A stretch of DNA of 62,167 nt from CAYYMH01 sp964472785 (GTDB lineage Bacteria > Zhuqueibacterota > Zhuqueibacteria > Thermofontimicrobiales > Thermofontimicrobiaceae): contig CAYYMH010000023.1 in NCBI GenBank assembly GCA_964472785.1, positions 1-62,167 of the forward strand, read 5' to 3'. Shown here piece by piece: positions 45,746 through 55,508 of this stretch. How positions within the stretch are numbered: position 1 is the first letter of the stretch; each line of letters opens with the position of its first letter. The translations under genes were made by a program, and so were the position numbers. A model generated the notes under the pieces. That model was not told where the DNA came from. It made no database searches and was given only the letters and a program-made list of their open reading frames with translations.

Positions 45746-46979
45746 GAATATAACTGAAAGTTTCTTTAATCCCGTATATGGAGACAATCGTAAATACTGG
45801 CATGAAATGATATCGGTAGCGCATGAGAACGCCCATAAATCCATGAAATAATGTGTGCCAGGCAACCAAAAAAATCAAAAAAGTGATAAAATATTCTCTT
45901 CTTTTGATGGAAAAATATATCGCCGCGAAAAGAAAGGGCAATAATAATCCAGTATGAAGCAGCTCATTTAAATTTTGCTGCAAAGACCAGGGACCGGTGA
46001 CCCTGTTGTCATCACCGGCTCTGATGTAATGCTTATTGTTGTAAAATCGCCAGCAATCCTTAATCCTGAACCAGAAAGTTGGTACAAATCCTCTTATTTT
46101 ATTTTTCTTCATCGCTTCGTACTGAGCTTTTGTTAAATTTTGGGATGTATAATATTGTTTTTCCTTTTCCTCTTCGGTCATTGTTTCTTCACCCCGCAAA
46201 TGCTTCCAGTTTTTTTCGAATTCGTCTTCATCAAATATATGAACAATCGAAGCAATTCGAAATGTTGATAGCGGTAAAGGAATATTTTCGACAAGAGTCT
46301 GGCGGATTGTCCAGGGGGCCAGGATTAAGATAAAGCTCAATAGACCGAGAGCAAATTTTTTCCTGTTTTGTTTTTGTTTAAAATAAAATATAATCCAATA
46401 AAGGAAGAAAAAGGGAACATAGAAAATATAGCGGTTATCCAGCAAAATTAAACAACCGGCAACAATTCCAAAAACGATGGGCCATTTTCGTCCATCACGA
46501 TTTATCGCGTAAAAAAAAGTAACCACCGAAAGTGTGATTAAAAATATCGTGGAAGATTCGCGCATGATGAGAAAATTATAAAATATGTATTTGTAATTCG
46601 TGATGAATAAAAACAGTAAAACAAGTGCCCAAATCCGCTTTTCGAAAAATCCTTTGCTCCAAAAGAACAAAATTGAAATTAATATTAAATAAATTGCAAG
46701 ATGATAGATCACGACAACGGTTACAGATTGTGAAAATATCATCCATAAAAAGGCCATAATCAATGGGAATACCGGTTCCAGCACACCAAAATTAGAGTTT
46801 GAAATATTGCTCAGACTTCTGTAAATTAAATCTGCATGACTCCAGTACGCCAACTGATCCCCTTTTAAATCTGTGAGAAAGTAGTAATCCCATACGATGA
46901 TGTGCAGGGCGATTACGACTAAAAGTGATATATATAGATCAAGATTATATTTAAAAATTGTGTTTTTTAGAATTGTCAT
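45720..46979 (-). CDS. GT-C-like membrane glycosyltransferase (PMT/ArnT-like)
   Basis: 419 residues with ~9-10 helices. After the first helix the periplasmic loop YFLTDLKGDQLAYWSHADLI holds acidic residues in the position of the GT-C DxD-type catalytic site. A soluble loop (~265-320) contains HLRGEETMTEEEKEKQYYTS. GT-C enzymes use polyprenyl-phosphate sugars in the periplasm, so this may add a side sugar after flipping. A non-catalytic membrane protein remains possible because homology is weak. Confidence 0.65.
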   Translation of the reverse strand: MTILKNTIFKYNLDLYISLLVVIALHIIVWDYYFLTDLKGDQLAYWSHADLIYRSLSNISNSNFGVLEPVFPLIMAFLWMIFSQSVTVVVIYHLAIYLILISILFFWSKGFFEKRIWALVLLFLFITNYKYIFYNFLIMRESSTIFLITLSVVTFFYAINRDGRKWPIVFGIVAGCLILLDNRYIFYVPFFFLYWIIFYFKQKQNRKKFALGLLSFILILAPWTIRQTLVENIPLPLSTFRIASIVHIFDEDEFEKNWKHLRGEETMTEEEKEKQYYTSQNLTKAQYEAMKKNKIRGFVPTFWFRIKDCWRFYNNKHYIRAGDDNRVTGPWSLQQNLNELLHTGLLLPFLFAAIYFSIKRREYFITFLIFLVAWHTLFHGFMGVLMRYRYHFMPVFTIVSIYGIKETFSYIHERMARRG

Positions 46980-46987
46980 ACAACAGT

Positions 46988-47920
46988 CTACCTTTTCATC
47001 TTATTAAAAATAAAAACAAAACCAATAAAGCTTAATTCTCCGATAATTTTCCAGGTTCTTATCATTATGCTGACGATCGTTGCAATTGTGATTGGTAAAA
47101 AGGATTTATAGAATAGTATTATTATCCCTTCTACGACACCCAAGCCAGATGGGGCGAAAAATGATAATAGTCCTGATACAGAAGCAATCGCATATCCCCC
47201 AATAATATCTAATAAGTTTGAGAGTCCGATGTCGGAGTAGATAGAACCGATTAAAAAATATATCCCCATTCCGGATATTGACCACTTCAAAAAATTTACA
47301 AATAGCAATTTTATCAAAAACGAATAATCAATAAAACTAATAACTTGTTGGTTTTTAAAGTTGAATATTTTTTTGATTGCTGAAAATATTTTCATCAAAA
47401 CAGTCGGATGTATTAAAACTAATGTCAATACAACTATCAAAATTAAGTAAACTAATGTGGTTTGACTTGTATTGATATGGTTTTTACTAAACATATAATA
47501 GATCATAAATATCGTAATGGACGAAACCATAGAAAGCAATGTCTCAATAAAAAATATATAAGTAATGTTTTTATAATCCAAATTTTCTTTTTTATACAAA
47601 TTAATACGTATTGCTAAAATGCTAACTTTCCCTGGAATATAGCGCCCTAAATAGGATTGTGACCAAACTTGTAGGTTTCTATGATATGGTATTTCGTTTG
47701 CTACCTTTTGAATGATTTTGTGATAAATCCAGCTATTCATAACCATCAGTAACCAAAATAGACTCACTGATACACAAAAATATAACCAATTTATTTTGAA
47801 ATCAAAATTATCTAACTCACTGAGATTTTGAAGGAAGGTTTTTCCAATGAAATAAAAGATTATTCCAATAATGAGTGCGCTGATAATCGACTTAATAGTA
47901 TTTAACATTCTGGATTTCAA
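46988..47920 (-). CDS. LPG synthase TM-like (UPF0104/AglD-type) membrane protein
   Basis: 310 residues with ~8 helices and the PF03706 hallmark LQVWSQSYLGRYIPGKVSIL (~85-104) followed by SGLLSFFAPSGLGVVEGIII (~253-272). The family includes the membrane half of lysyl-phosphatidylglycerol synthase and AglD-like proteins linked to polyprenyl-phosphate sugar handling. In this context a flippase or helper for polyprenyl-phosphate sugars used by the neighbouring GT-C-like protein is plausible. TTG at 47920 or ATG at 47908 may be the start. Confidence 0.8.
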   Translation of the reverse strand: MKSRMLNTIKSIISALIIGIIFYFIGKTFLQNLSELDNFDFKINWLYFCVSVSLFWLLMVMNSWIYHKIIQKVANEIPYHRNLQVWSQSYLGRYIPGKVSILAIRINLYKKENLDYKNITYIFFIETLLSMVSSITIFMIYYMFSKNHINTSQTTLVYLILIVVLTLVLIHPTVLMKIFSAIKKIFNFKNQQVISFIDYSFLIKLLFVNFLKWSISGMGIYFLIGSIYSDIGLSNLLDIIGGYAIASVSGLLSFFAPSGLGVVEGIIILFYKSFLPITIATIVSIMIRTWKIIGELSFIGFVFIFNKMKR

Positions 47921-47928
47921 AAAGTTAC

Positions 47929-49146
47929 CTATTCTTGAAAATTTGAAATTAAATATTCACTCAACGCATACGCCATCCACCCATTACACCACCTCATGTA
48001 CGAAACATTCCATTTCATCAATCTACCCTTACGGTAAATAAAATCGCTTTCTTTGGGTCTGTATAAATTTCCAATCGTCCAGTGCAAAACTTTTTCGGCT
48101 TGTTTATGATAAGTTGTGTCAAATTGAGCAGCTTTAGAAAACGTTAAGATTCCCTGGGCACTACCATGGATGTCGTGGGGATACGGTTTATCCCACATCC
48201 ACTTCGGGGCACCGGATGGAAGAAACAGATTATCCTGATAAAACTTCAAGCCGTTTAAATAAGTTTGCAGAAACTCATGGTCTTCCGTTGTTTTTAAATA
48301 ATCAAAAAATCCATCTAAAACATATCCGGTGTGATAATTATCATGAGTGATGTGCGACTTATCTTTTGGGATGGTGTAATACCAGGCATAATAATCTGTT
48401 TTATTTAAATCAATCAACTGAAACAAACCCGTTGCGATCTTTCGGTAATCCTTCTGATTGCTGTATTTCCACAATTTAATCAGAAATGCGCCGATTAGCG
48501 CTTGCACATTAATAACGATGGCTGGTATTTCCTCCTCGAAGTAGGAAAATGCGATAGTACCATTTTGAGTCGTCGTTTTGTGAAGTTTTTCAACTAAAAA
48601 ATTTGCCACTCTTTTAGCATATTCTAAATATTCTTGGTTATCGGTAACCTCAAATGCTTTGAGATACATTTCTCCGACAAATACACTGACGACAGCATTG
48701 GGGGAATTCTTTTTTTTAGCAATACCGTAGGTCTGCCATTCGAAATTATACCCAAATCCTAAAAAATTTGAATCCGCACAATGATTATTTTCTATGAACC
48801 AGTCCGATATTGCTGAAAATTTATTGAGATAAATTTCATCTCTGGTCAACAAAAACAAATTAAGATATGCTAATCCGAATAAAGCCAAACCTTTTGGATT
48901 TTTTTCTTTCTTAATTCCTAAAACCGGTCTGAGATTGAACGGGCATTCCTTTACTATTTGCTGTAATAAGAACTTGAGCATTTTATTATTGAAAGAAATC
49001 TTTTTTAAAAAGGGACTATTTAGACCATCGAATTTATCGTACCCTGCATAATGTTCCTGTTCGGCTTTTTGAAGCAGTTTGTTTAATATAAAAAGTATTT
49101 CGTTTCTATTTTTCATCAGTGAAGTGTCTTTTGCTGGTAATATCAT
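47929..49146 (-). CDS. Alpha/alpha-barrel (six-hairpin-like) glycan-locus protein
   Basis: 405 residues, mostly helical with repeated aromatic/Gly motifs (GYNFEWQTYG, HDNYHTGYVLDGFFDYL, HGSAQGILTFSKAA, YMRWCNGWMAYALSEYL), typical of (alpha/alpha)6 toroids such as lyases, epimerases and glycoside hydrolases. Relatives with the YDKFDGLNSP...NLRPVLGI start occur in polysaccharide loci and are, as I recall, often mislabelled delta-aminolevulinate dehydratase. No signal peptide, so it is cytosolic. Possible roles are uronate C5-epimerase, lyase or a structural role; the sequence does not decide. ATGA overlap with the DUF354 gene. Confidence 0.72.
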   Translation of the reverse strand: MILPAKDTSLMKNRNEILFILNKLLQKAEQEHYAGYDKFDGLNSPFLKKISFNNKMLKFLLQQIVKECPFNLRPVLGIKKEKNPKGLALFGLAYLNLFLLTRDEIYLNKFSAISDWFIENNHCADSNFLGFGYNFEWQTYGIAKKKNSPNAVVSVFVGEMYLKAFEVTDNQEYLEYAKRVANFLVEKLHKTTTQNGTIAFSYFEEEIPAIVINVQALIGAFLIKLWKYSNQKDYRKIATGLFQLIDLNKTDYYAWYYTIPKDKSHITHDNYHTGYVLDGFFDYLKTTEDHEFLQTYLNGLKFYQDNLFLPSGAPKWMWDKPYPHDIHGSAQGILTFSKAAQFDTTYHKQAEKVLHWTIGNLYRPKESDFIYRKGRLMKWNVSYMRWCNGWMAYALSEYLISNFQE

Positions 49147-50165
49147 TTGACCAAATCATCGTTAAAATATTTGACCATCCATTCGTTCATATCTGTTTTT
49201 TTCAACAGCATTTTCTTTTTTCTCTCACCGAAATCTTGCTGTAGATTTTCATCGTTCAGTAATTCCTGAAATTTTTCGAACACCTTTTCATCATTTTCTG
49301 GTAAAAAGCCATAAGTCAGTTTGAACTCATCTTCCAACTCTCTTAAATAGCGTATCCGCTCAACGAACGTATTAATTCGTATAGACGGCACTCCCATGAC
49401 CGCAGCCTCTGCCGTCATTGTCTGTGAATCAGAAATCACTAACTTGGCAAACGCCATCACATGATGCATATCCCATGGTTCAATCTGGTAACTTTTTGAG
49501 CCCTCGAGGGATTCAATGATATCAAAATCCTTAACATTTTGATAAATTTTATTTAGTAATTTTTTACTAATTCCAATAACTCTGGCATCATGATGCGCGT
49601 TCAAAGCAGAAAAACGAACAATGATATAATTCCGCTTTTTTAAATTATATTTATTTAATACATTTTCATCGGGTTGAAAATTATTGGGATGCAGGTATGC
49701 TAATTCATGATACGAATTTACAAAAATTCTTTTGGAGCGCCATTTCCTGAATCGAATACAATCCGGATTGACGATTACTGAACAGAAAGGATAGGCAAGA
49801 TAGGTATAAAATGGCACCACATCATCATCGTCCTCGTTAAAGTTGATTGATTTCACTCTCGTCAATTGAGAAAGATGACCGATCGAGACTGATGTTCCGA
49901 ATGCAAGGTCAAACTTATTCTTTTTATGCAATTTAAATATTTCAACATTTCTTTTGAGTAATTCATTGATTAAACCAATTTTTCCTGTTCCTGGTTTTGA
50001 AAGCACTATATATTCAAAAGCATGGTGATCCAATAGCGCACTTGTGACGTCCTTGTCTCGGGTTGTAATTGTGATATTGTGCGCATTTGTGTCTTTCAAA
50101 TATTGGATAAAATTTTTGAACAGGTGAAAATGCGCGGGATGTCCGATGTCGAATAAAATATTCAT
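49143..50165 (-). CDS. DUF354 GT-B-like protein
   Basis: 340 residues starting MNILFDIGHPAHFHLFKNF, with NSYHELAYLHPNNF, PWDMHHVMAFAKLVISDSQT and EAAVMGVPSIRINTF. It is the paralogue of the protein at 26136-27221, with the same motif order. It lacks the GES of that protein (here SDSQTMTAEAAV), so the two may use different sugars. Likely a glycosyltransferase or 2-epimerase-like enzyme of repeat-unit synthesis. AGAGA precedes the ATG. Confidence 0.79.
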   Translation of the reverse strand: MNILFDIGHPAHFHLFKNFIQYLKDTNAHNITITTRDKDVTSALLDHHAFEYIVLSKPGTGKIGLINELLKRNVEIFKLHKKNKFDLAFGTSVSIGHLSQLTRVKSINFNEDDDDVVPFYTYLAYPFCSVIVNPDCIRFRKWRSKRIFVNSYHELAYLHPNNFQPDENVLNKYNLKKRNYIIVRFSALNAHHDARVIGISKKLLNKIYQNVKDFDIIESLEGSKSYQIEPWDMHHVMAFAKLVISDSQTMTAEAAVMGVPSIRINTFVERIRYLRELEDEFKLTYGFLPENDEKVFEKFQELLNDENLQQDFGERKKKMLLKKTDMNEWMVKYFNDDLVK

Positions 50166-50170
50166 AATCT

Positions 50171-51268
50171 CTATTTATACAATCTTTCATTATCCTGGTT
50201 ATCCATCCACATCGCAAACAGCAGTGACTGGAAGCCGCTGAAAAATAGAAACACAAACGCCAACACTGTTACCGGATTTGCATTCGCTCCCTCCAAAGCC
50301 AGCTTGACAATTTTAATCAGAAAAGGAAATGATACGAAGATCAATGTGAATGAAGCATGGTACAACAAAAAAAGCGGATGAAAATCCCGGAACAGGTATT
50401 TGATCCATAGCCTTTTGAAAAATGATTTGAACAGCAGCCACGATACCCGGGGAATGACCTTGAATACCTTCATCTTCGAATTTTCCCCGACATCGTAAAC
50501 CGGCTTAATCTCGACTTCACGAATCGTATTCATGGCAATATTCAGTTTCACCAGCATATCGTTGGGCATGCCGTAGCTTTTATAAATCTTGTGCAACGGA
50601 ATCGAGTTTAACGCGCTTTTTGAAATTGCTGTATAACCGGTTTGCGTATCCGAAACATGCCAGTATCCTGAAGCGATTTTTGTCAGAATAGAGAGAATCG
50701 AATTGCCGAAAAATCTAATTTTGGGAATTACCAGCCAGGAACTGCGGTGGATCAAGCGATTCCCTTTCACATAATCGATACCGTCTTTTACAACCGGCAG
50801 ACAAATATGCTTTAATTCCGCCGGATCCATTTGTCCGTCACCCGCCATAACAGCCGTGCAATCAATTCCATGATCTTTGCACCATTTGTAACCCCGTGCA
50901 ATTGCGCCGCCGACGCCGGTATTTTTCAAATGATTGATCAAAATAATTCTGTCCTGGCTGTCATCTTCATTGAACACTTCGGATTCGGTGAATTTCTCCA
51001 GCTCTTTTTTCAGATTTTTTTGAATAACGATATCCGCCCTGTTATAGGTATTCTCTTTTATCACATTGTAAATATCTTTAATTCGTCCATTTTCATTTTT
51101 ATCATTCCGGATGTACTGTGCGACAACGTCAGCCGTTGCATCAGTCGAATTATCATTCACAATCACAATCCGGTCAACAAAATCGGGCATGGTCTTAATT
51201 ACCTTGGCGATTTGTTGTTCTTCATTATAAGCAGGAACGACGACGGCTATTGTTTTTTTGTTCAGCAT
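50171..51268 (-). CDS. GT2-family glycosyltransferase, DPM1-like with C-terminal helices
   Basis: 365 residues. The catalytic domain starts IAVVVPAYNEEQQIAKVIKT and has RIVIVNDNSTDATADVV, TGVGGAIARGYKWCKDH and the metal-binding AVMAGDGQMDP. Two C-terminal helices (~292-312, 333-355) anchor it. This group makes polyprenyl-phosphate sugars or transfers to lipid acceptors. It could supply the donor for the GT-C-like enzyme at 45720-46979. Between the NDNS motif and GVGGA lies a longer charged insert (~65-105) than in DPM1. Confidence 0.85.
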   Translation of the reverse strand: MLNKKTIAVVVPAYNEEQQIAKVIKTMPDFVDRIVIVNDNSTDATADVVAQYIRNDKNENGRIKDIYNVIKENTYNRADIVIQKNLKKELEKFTESEVFNEDDSQDRIILINHLKNTGVGGAIARGYKWCKDHGIDCTAVMAGDGQMDPAELKHICLPVVKDGIDYVKGNRLIHRSSWLVIPKIRFFGNSILSILTKIASGYWHVSDTQTGYTAISKSALNSIPLHKIYKSYGMPNDMLVKLNIAMNTIREVEIKPVYDVGENSKMKVFKVIPRVSWLLFKSFFKRLWIKYLFRDFHPLFLLYHASFTLIFVSFPFLIKIVKLALEGANANPVTVLAFVFLFFSGFQSLLFAMWMDNQDNERLYK

Positions 51269-51363
51269 AGTTTTCTCAATAAAGTTTTAGTTTATTCAAC
51301 AAGAAAATGATGAATATTATTGACTACAAAAAAGTCATGTTTGAATGAATGCAACATTTGAAA

Positions 51364-52839
51364 TTAGCGATTTGCTCGAAATATATTTTTTTTGATGAGA
51401 TGTAATAAATAATTTATTTCATTTTTTTCCATAAAAAAATAGCCCGATAAAACAAGGAGAGGGGCAAGCGCATAATTTATTCTATCGATAAACGGATTAA
51501 AGGTAACAAATAATGTACTTGAAATAACATACAAAATTAGTATCTTGTTTTTAGTAAAAACGTAAAAGTTAATTTTTAAACTCAAGTACACGTAATAAAT
51601 TATTCCTGTAATAAAAGGAGATAAAAGAAACATAAACGCCCATGCGTACAAGCCATATTTATTTGAAAAAAAATATATAATCAATATGTTCAAAATATTC
51701 AAAGGAACTGCAATCACAACATATTCACGTAATCGGCCGGTGGCTAAAAAAATATTACCTAAAATACCAGCATTGACTATAAATAATATTCCCAGAAAAT
51801 GATAAGGCAAATAATTCGAAGCTTCGAGAAACTTTGTTGAATAAAATAATTCGATAAAAAATGATCGATAGGCGATACCCAAGACTAAAAAAGGTAAGAT
51901 AAAAAAAGAGCATATTCTAATCATATCATTTGTAATATGCCTGATTTCATTGTTATTATTTGCTTCGCTCATTCGGGGGAAAAAATATTTACCGATTGTC
52001 GGAATGAGAAATCCCTGAAACAAACTGCTCCAAGCCAAAACAGGATTATAAATTCCGATCGCTTTTATGCCAACATTAGTTGCCAACAGCGATCGTATTA
52101 ATAATCTACTCGCTATTCCTACCGGTCCGACAATAATACCCACACTTATGAAAGAGAAAATATTGCGAAAGTGTGTTTTATCAAATTTTGTTTTCATAAT
52201 ATTGGTTAAATTCATGGATGTCTCATTGATCACCTTTCTTTTAACAAAGTAGGTATAAATAATAAATATTGATATAAAAGAAAGTGGAAGAGATATGATA
52301 GCTCCCTTTAAATTGAATAATAAAACTAAGGGCGCAAAGATCAGAAATGATATAATTGTAGCCAATATATTACTGGTAGCAAGATATTTAATTTTTTTAA
52401 ATCCTGTTAATATTGAATCCGGGATGACCTTAAACATAAGAAAGGGAAAAGCAAGAAATGCGATCATGAAATAATTTTCCAATCCACTTTTTCCTAAAAA
52501 TAATTCAGAAATTTTCCCAGAAAATACGATACCCAAAATGTATATAAAAATGGTAATTGGAAGGATAATCATGATAAATGTTTTGATTATTTTTGCAATT
52601 TCTATATAAGCGTGCTTGGCATTATGTTCAGCTATTAATCTAACGGCGCCACTCTGCATTTGAAGCAAAGAAAGATTGTTAATGCTGGTGAGAATTGTTC
52701 TCAACTGATTTACAATCCCGACTCCTTCGGGACCTATTATTATAGCGCTGATTTTTGCCCTGAGGAGTCCGGTAATTAGTTGAACCACTTTGGACGTACC
52801 AAAGAAGTAGAAAGTTTTAAATATGTTTCTCAATTCCAA
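51364..52839 (-). CDS. wzx: Wzx-type lipid-linked oligosaccharide flippase
   Basis: 491 residues with ~12-14 hydrophobic helices and no large loops, the MATE/PST-family plan. The N-terminal region (FGTSKVVQLITGLLRAKISA, then IGPEGVGIVNQL) matches the O-antigen flippase signature. It would flip the undecaprenyl-diphosphate repeat unit to the periplasm for the Wzy polymerase. TTG start. With Wzx, Wzy, Wzz and the initiating transferase all present, the locus encodes a complete Wzx/Wzy-dependent pathway. Confidence 0.87.
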   Translation of the reverse strand: MELRNIFKTFYFFGTSKVVQLITGLLRAKISAIIIGPEGVGIVNQLRTILTSINNLSLLQMQSGAVRLIAEHNAKHAYIEIAKIIKTFIMIILPITIFIYILGIVFSGKISELFLGKSGLENYFMIAFLAFPFLMFKVIPDSILTGFKKIKYLATSNILATIISFLIFAPLVLLFNLKGAIISLPLSFISIFIIYTYFVKRKVINETSMNLTNIMKTKFDKTHFRNIFSFISVGIIVGPVGIASRLLIRSLLATNVGIKAIGIYNPVLAWSSLFQGFLIPTIGKYFFPRMSEANNNNEIRHITNDMIRICSFFILPFLVLGIAYRSFFIELFYSTKFLEASNYLPYHFLGILFIVNAGILGNIFLATGRLREYVVIAVPLNILNILIIYFFSNKYGLYAWAFMFLLSPFITGIIYYVYLSLKINFYVFTKNKILILYVISSTLFVTFNPFIDRINYALAPLLVLSGYFFMEKNEINYLLHLIKKNIFRANR

Positions 52840-52896
52840 TTATGATGATCCGAGAGACGGCATTTTTTTCTTACAGTCCTGTGTCGATTTTCGAGA

Positions 52897-53808
52897 CTAT
52901 AAAAGTGATCTCATTGAAATGATGGTAAACCAAAATAAATCCACTTTCATAGCTAAAGTTACTTTTTGACCAAGTAAAAGATTAATGATGTGTTTTCGTA
53001 AAAGTTTTTTTTCAGCCTGGCTCAGTTTATTATGATGTTTCTTAACATATTTTTTTATCATTTCATATCGTGCTTTGCCAGGTTTATTTTTTGCCATCTT
53101 CGAAACGGTGACTCCTTCTTTTTTGTTCGTTCGATAGGTGGCTAATTTATCAGCAAAATAATGAACCTTATAATTCATCGATATATTGAGCCAAAGCCAG
53201 TAATCATTGATATATTTTAAATTTTTTTTATTTATTTCCTTATCAATATTTATAGCATTTTTCAGAAAAACCACAGTACAAGTATTGATGGTAAATTTCT
53301 GTAAATGCTCAAAAAAGATAAATCCACTTTTAAAATTTTTTCTTAATTCTTTTACATAAGCGGTCGCGGGAATATACTTGCCGTTTTCATCTGTTAAATC
53401 AATATCACTGCATGTCAAACCATAGTCAGGATTTTTTTCAAGAAAATCAACTTGCTTTTGTAGTTTTAAAGGATCATTCCAATAATCATCTCCGTCCAAA
53501 ACTGCAATATATCTTCCTTTGCTGTTTTGTATTAAATTGACTAAATTATATCCAGGGATGGAGAACTTCTGTCTATTTTTATAATATTTATCCCCAATCT
53601 TTCTTTCAAGGACTCGAATGATGTCTGGATATTTCTCTTTGTATTCTTGAACAATCTCTAATGTATTATCCGTGGAAAAATCATTCCCGATCACTACTTC
53701 ATAACTGAAATTAACTTGCTGTTTCAAAATACTATCCAAGGTTTTTTTGATGTATCGTGCTACATTATAAGTGCGAACGATAACACTTAATTTAGGTGTT
53801 TGACTCAT
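52897..53808 (-). CDS. GT2-family glycosyltransferase
   Basis: 303 residues, GT-A fold: LSVIVRTYNVARYIKKTLDS, VVIGNDFSTDNTLEIVQEY, GRYIAVLDGDDYWNDPLKLQ (the DGDD metal site) and PDYGLTCSDIDLTDENG. The tail is basic and helical. It probably transfers a hexose to the repeat unit. It lies between the flippase and fucosyltransferase genes with short gaps. Confidence 0.88.
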   Translation of the reverse strand: MSQTPKLSVIVRTYNVARYIKKTLDSILKQQVNFSYEVVIGNDFSTDNTLEIVQEYKEKYPDIIRVLERKIGDKYYKNRQKFSIPGYNLVNLIQNSKGRYIAVLDGDDYWNDPLKLQKQVDFLEKNPDYGLTCSDIDLTDENGKYIPATAYVKELRKNFKSGFIFFEHLQKFTINTCTVVFLKNAINIDKEINKKNLKYINDYWLWLNISMNYKVHYFADKLATYRTNKKEGVTVSKMAKNKPGKARYEMIKKYVKKHHNKLSQAEKKLLRKHIINLLLGQKVTLAMKVDLFWFTIISMRSLL

Positions 53809-53835
53809 ATTTGATCTATCCAGACTGCTGTAAAT

Positions 53836-54792
53836 TTATAATCCGATCCAGTCATCATAAATAATCGGTTTATTTTGAATAAAATTTTTCTGCCAGTTTT
53901 TGTCTTTGAACCACTTAAAAGGATAAATTACTATTTTTCGAGGATTATCATTCAACCAGGCGCCCCACCAGGTGAAGGTACTGTTCGAGATAATATTATG
54001 CTTACATAAACTCACGAGATGAATGTCCAATTCGAATTTTCGTTTTTCATAATTATTTGGTATAAAATATACCTCTTCAGCTATGTCGGAGAAATTACGC
54101 TTACACCACTCAATATCATCGGAAAAAAAATAGAATACCGGATTTTCAATTTTCTTTTTTAAAAAATCAATTGCCCTGAAATAATACTCTTTACCAATTA
54201 CTCCAAAAATTTTATTTGCGGTTTGATTCGTTAGATAATCTCCTCTCCGTACGTTCACGCTTACAGAATTTTTCTCCAATATCTGGGATTTAACTTTCTG
54301 TAAATCTTTTGGTATATCATTTTTAAATGTAAAATCTTTTCTTAATATATCTTCATATTTTTCAAAATAATTAATATTTGCCCAAATTCCATCCAAATAC
54401 ACATTATCAGGTATTTGATTTAATTTTATTATTTTTTTTGTCCCAGTCCTTAGCTCTGCATCTTTTAACACAGAATAACTTTTTATAAAATATAGTCCCA
54501 GAAATCTCCTAAGATACTTTAATTTTTTTTTGATATATTCATTATTTGTATAGGGATAAGACTTCCAATTGCTTATTAGTGAGAGCTCTTTTTCATCGGC
54601 AAAATTTTCGACAATATTAAAAATATGTAATTCATGTTTTCTGAAAGTCGCATTAGGAGGAATCATATCTCTATTTTTAAAGAATTGGATATCTAATTTT
54701 AATTGAGTTCCATGATATAAACTCAAGCTACGGCCTATGGCATATTGGAACATTTGATTTCCAAGGCCGCCTTTTAGATTTACAAAAATCAT
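53836..54792 (-). CDS. Alpha-1,2-fucosyltransferase-like (GT11)
   Basis: 318 residues with the GT11 signatures: KGGLGNQMFQYAIGRSLSLY (~8-27), VSVNVRRGDYLTNQ (~177-190, the H/N-x-R-R-G-D motif for GDP-fucose) and ISNSTFTWWGAWLN (~273-286). It would add a fucose in alpha-1,2 linkage from GDP-fucose. No GDP-fucose synthesis genes are in the window, so the donor must be made elsewhere. ATGA overlap with the sulfotransferase gene. Confidence 0.88.
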   Translation of the reverse strand: MIFVNLKGGLGNQMFQYAIGRSLSLYHGTQLKLDIQFFKNRDMIPPNATFRKHELHIFNIVENFADEKELSLISNWKSYPYTNNEYIKKKLKYLRRFLGLYFIKSYSVLKDAELRTGTKKIIKLNQIPDNVYLDGIWANINYFEKYEDILRKDFTFKNDIPKDLQKVKSQILEKNSVSVNVRRGDYLTNQTANKIFGVIGKEYYFRAIDFLKKKIENPVFYFFSDDIEWCKRNFSDIAEEVYFIPNNYEKRKFELDIHLVSLCKHNIISNSTFTWWGAWLNDNPRKIVIYPFKWFKDKNWQKNFIQNKPIIYDDWIGL

Positions 54793-55508
54793 TTTTGATT
54801 AGTTTTGTTAATCCAGGGGAATTTTTCTCTTAAAGGCTTTAGATGCAAAAAATCACATAATTCCAAATAGGAATTTTCTGCTGATACATTAATAATTAGC
54901 AATTTATCCTTATGGGAGCTAAAGTAATCTTTTGCAGATTTAATATGCCTATTATATGAATCAATCAATATATTTTTCTGATAGGGATCGTCGCTTGGAG
55001 CCTCGGGAAAACTTGCCCTCATCATATCCCAGGCCCACCCTTTATATAAAAGGTCTGCATTTTTAAGCTGTTGAGGAGAAGGGATATTTCCATTGCCCCA
55101 TAATTTGGTGTGAAAATTAATTAATGAATTATACCATTGCTCCGGGTTGTCCCTAACTGTCAAAATGAATTTGCTGTTGGGAAAGTATTGGTCTAACACA
55201 ATAAAAGTGTAAGGCAAACAAAAAGGAACGTCTATAAATAACTGAGCTGCATAACACAAATTTATTATATTTGTGAATTTTCTTTGGTACCATTCATTTA
55301 TTAAAACCGCACAAGGCCCATAACGTCTAACGATGAACCCGTATTCTTCAAGTGCCACTCGTAAAGATGAAGTACTGGTTTTATTATAGCCGATACAAAA
55401 TATTTTGTTATCGATACCGTATTTTAGGCGATAATAGCCTCTAAATTTTAACCTATGATAATACGGTCGCAAAGGATTCTTGGCTAACTCTACCAAATTA
55501 TTAAACAT
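54789..55508 (-). CDS. Sulfotransferase-family protein (PF17784-like)
   Basis: About 239 residues. FCIGYNKTSTSSLRVALEEY (~37-56) is the PAPS 5'-loop of the K-T-x-T-S-S type, and SKFILTVRDNPEQWYNSL holds the 3'-phosphate-binding Arg and the Ser. It is not related in detail to the sulfotransferase at 42041-42874. Chosen start is the ATG at 55508 (TGATG overlap with the methyltransferase stop). It likely sulfates a sugar of the repeat unit. Confidence 0.8.
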   Translation of the reverse strand: MFNNLVELAKNPLRPYYHRLKFRGYYRLKYGIDNKIFCIGYNKTSTSSLRVALEEYGFIVRRYGPCAVLINEWYQRKFTNIINLCYAAQLFIDVPFCLPYTFIVLDQYFPNSKFILTVRDNPEQWYNSLINFHTKLWGNGNIPSPQQLKNADLLYKGWAWDMMRASFPEAPSDDPYQKNILIDSYNRHIKSAKDYFSSHKDKLLIINVSAENSYLELCDFLHLKPLREKFPWINKTNQK

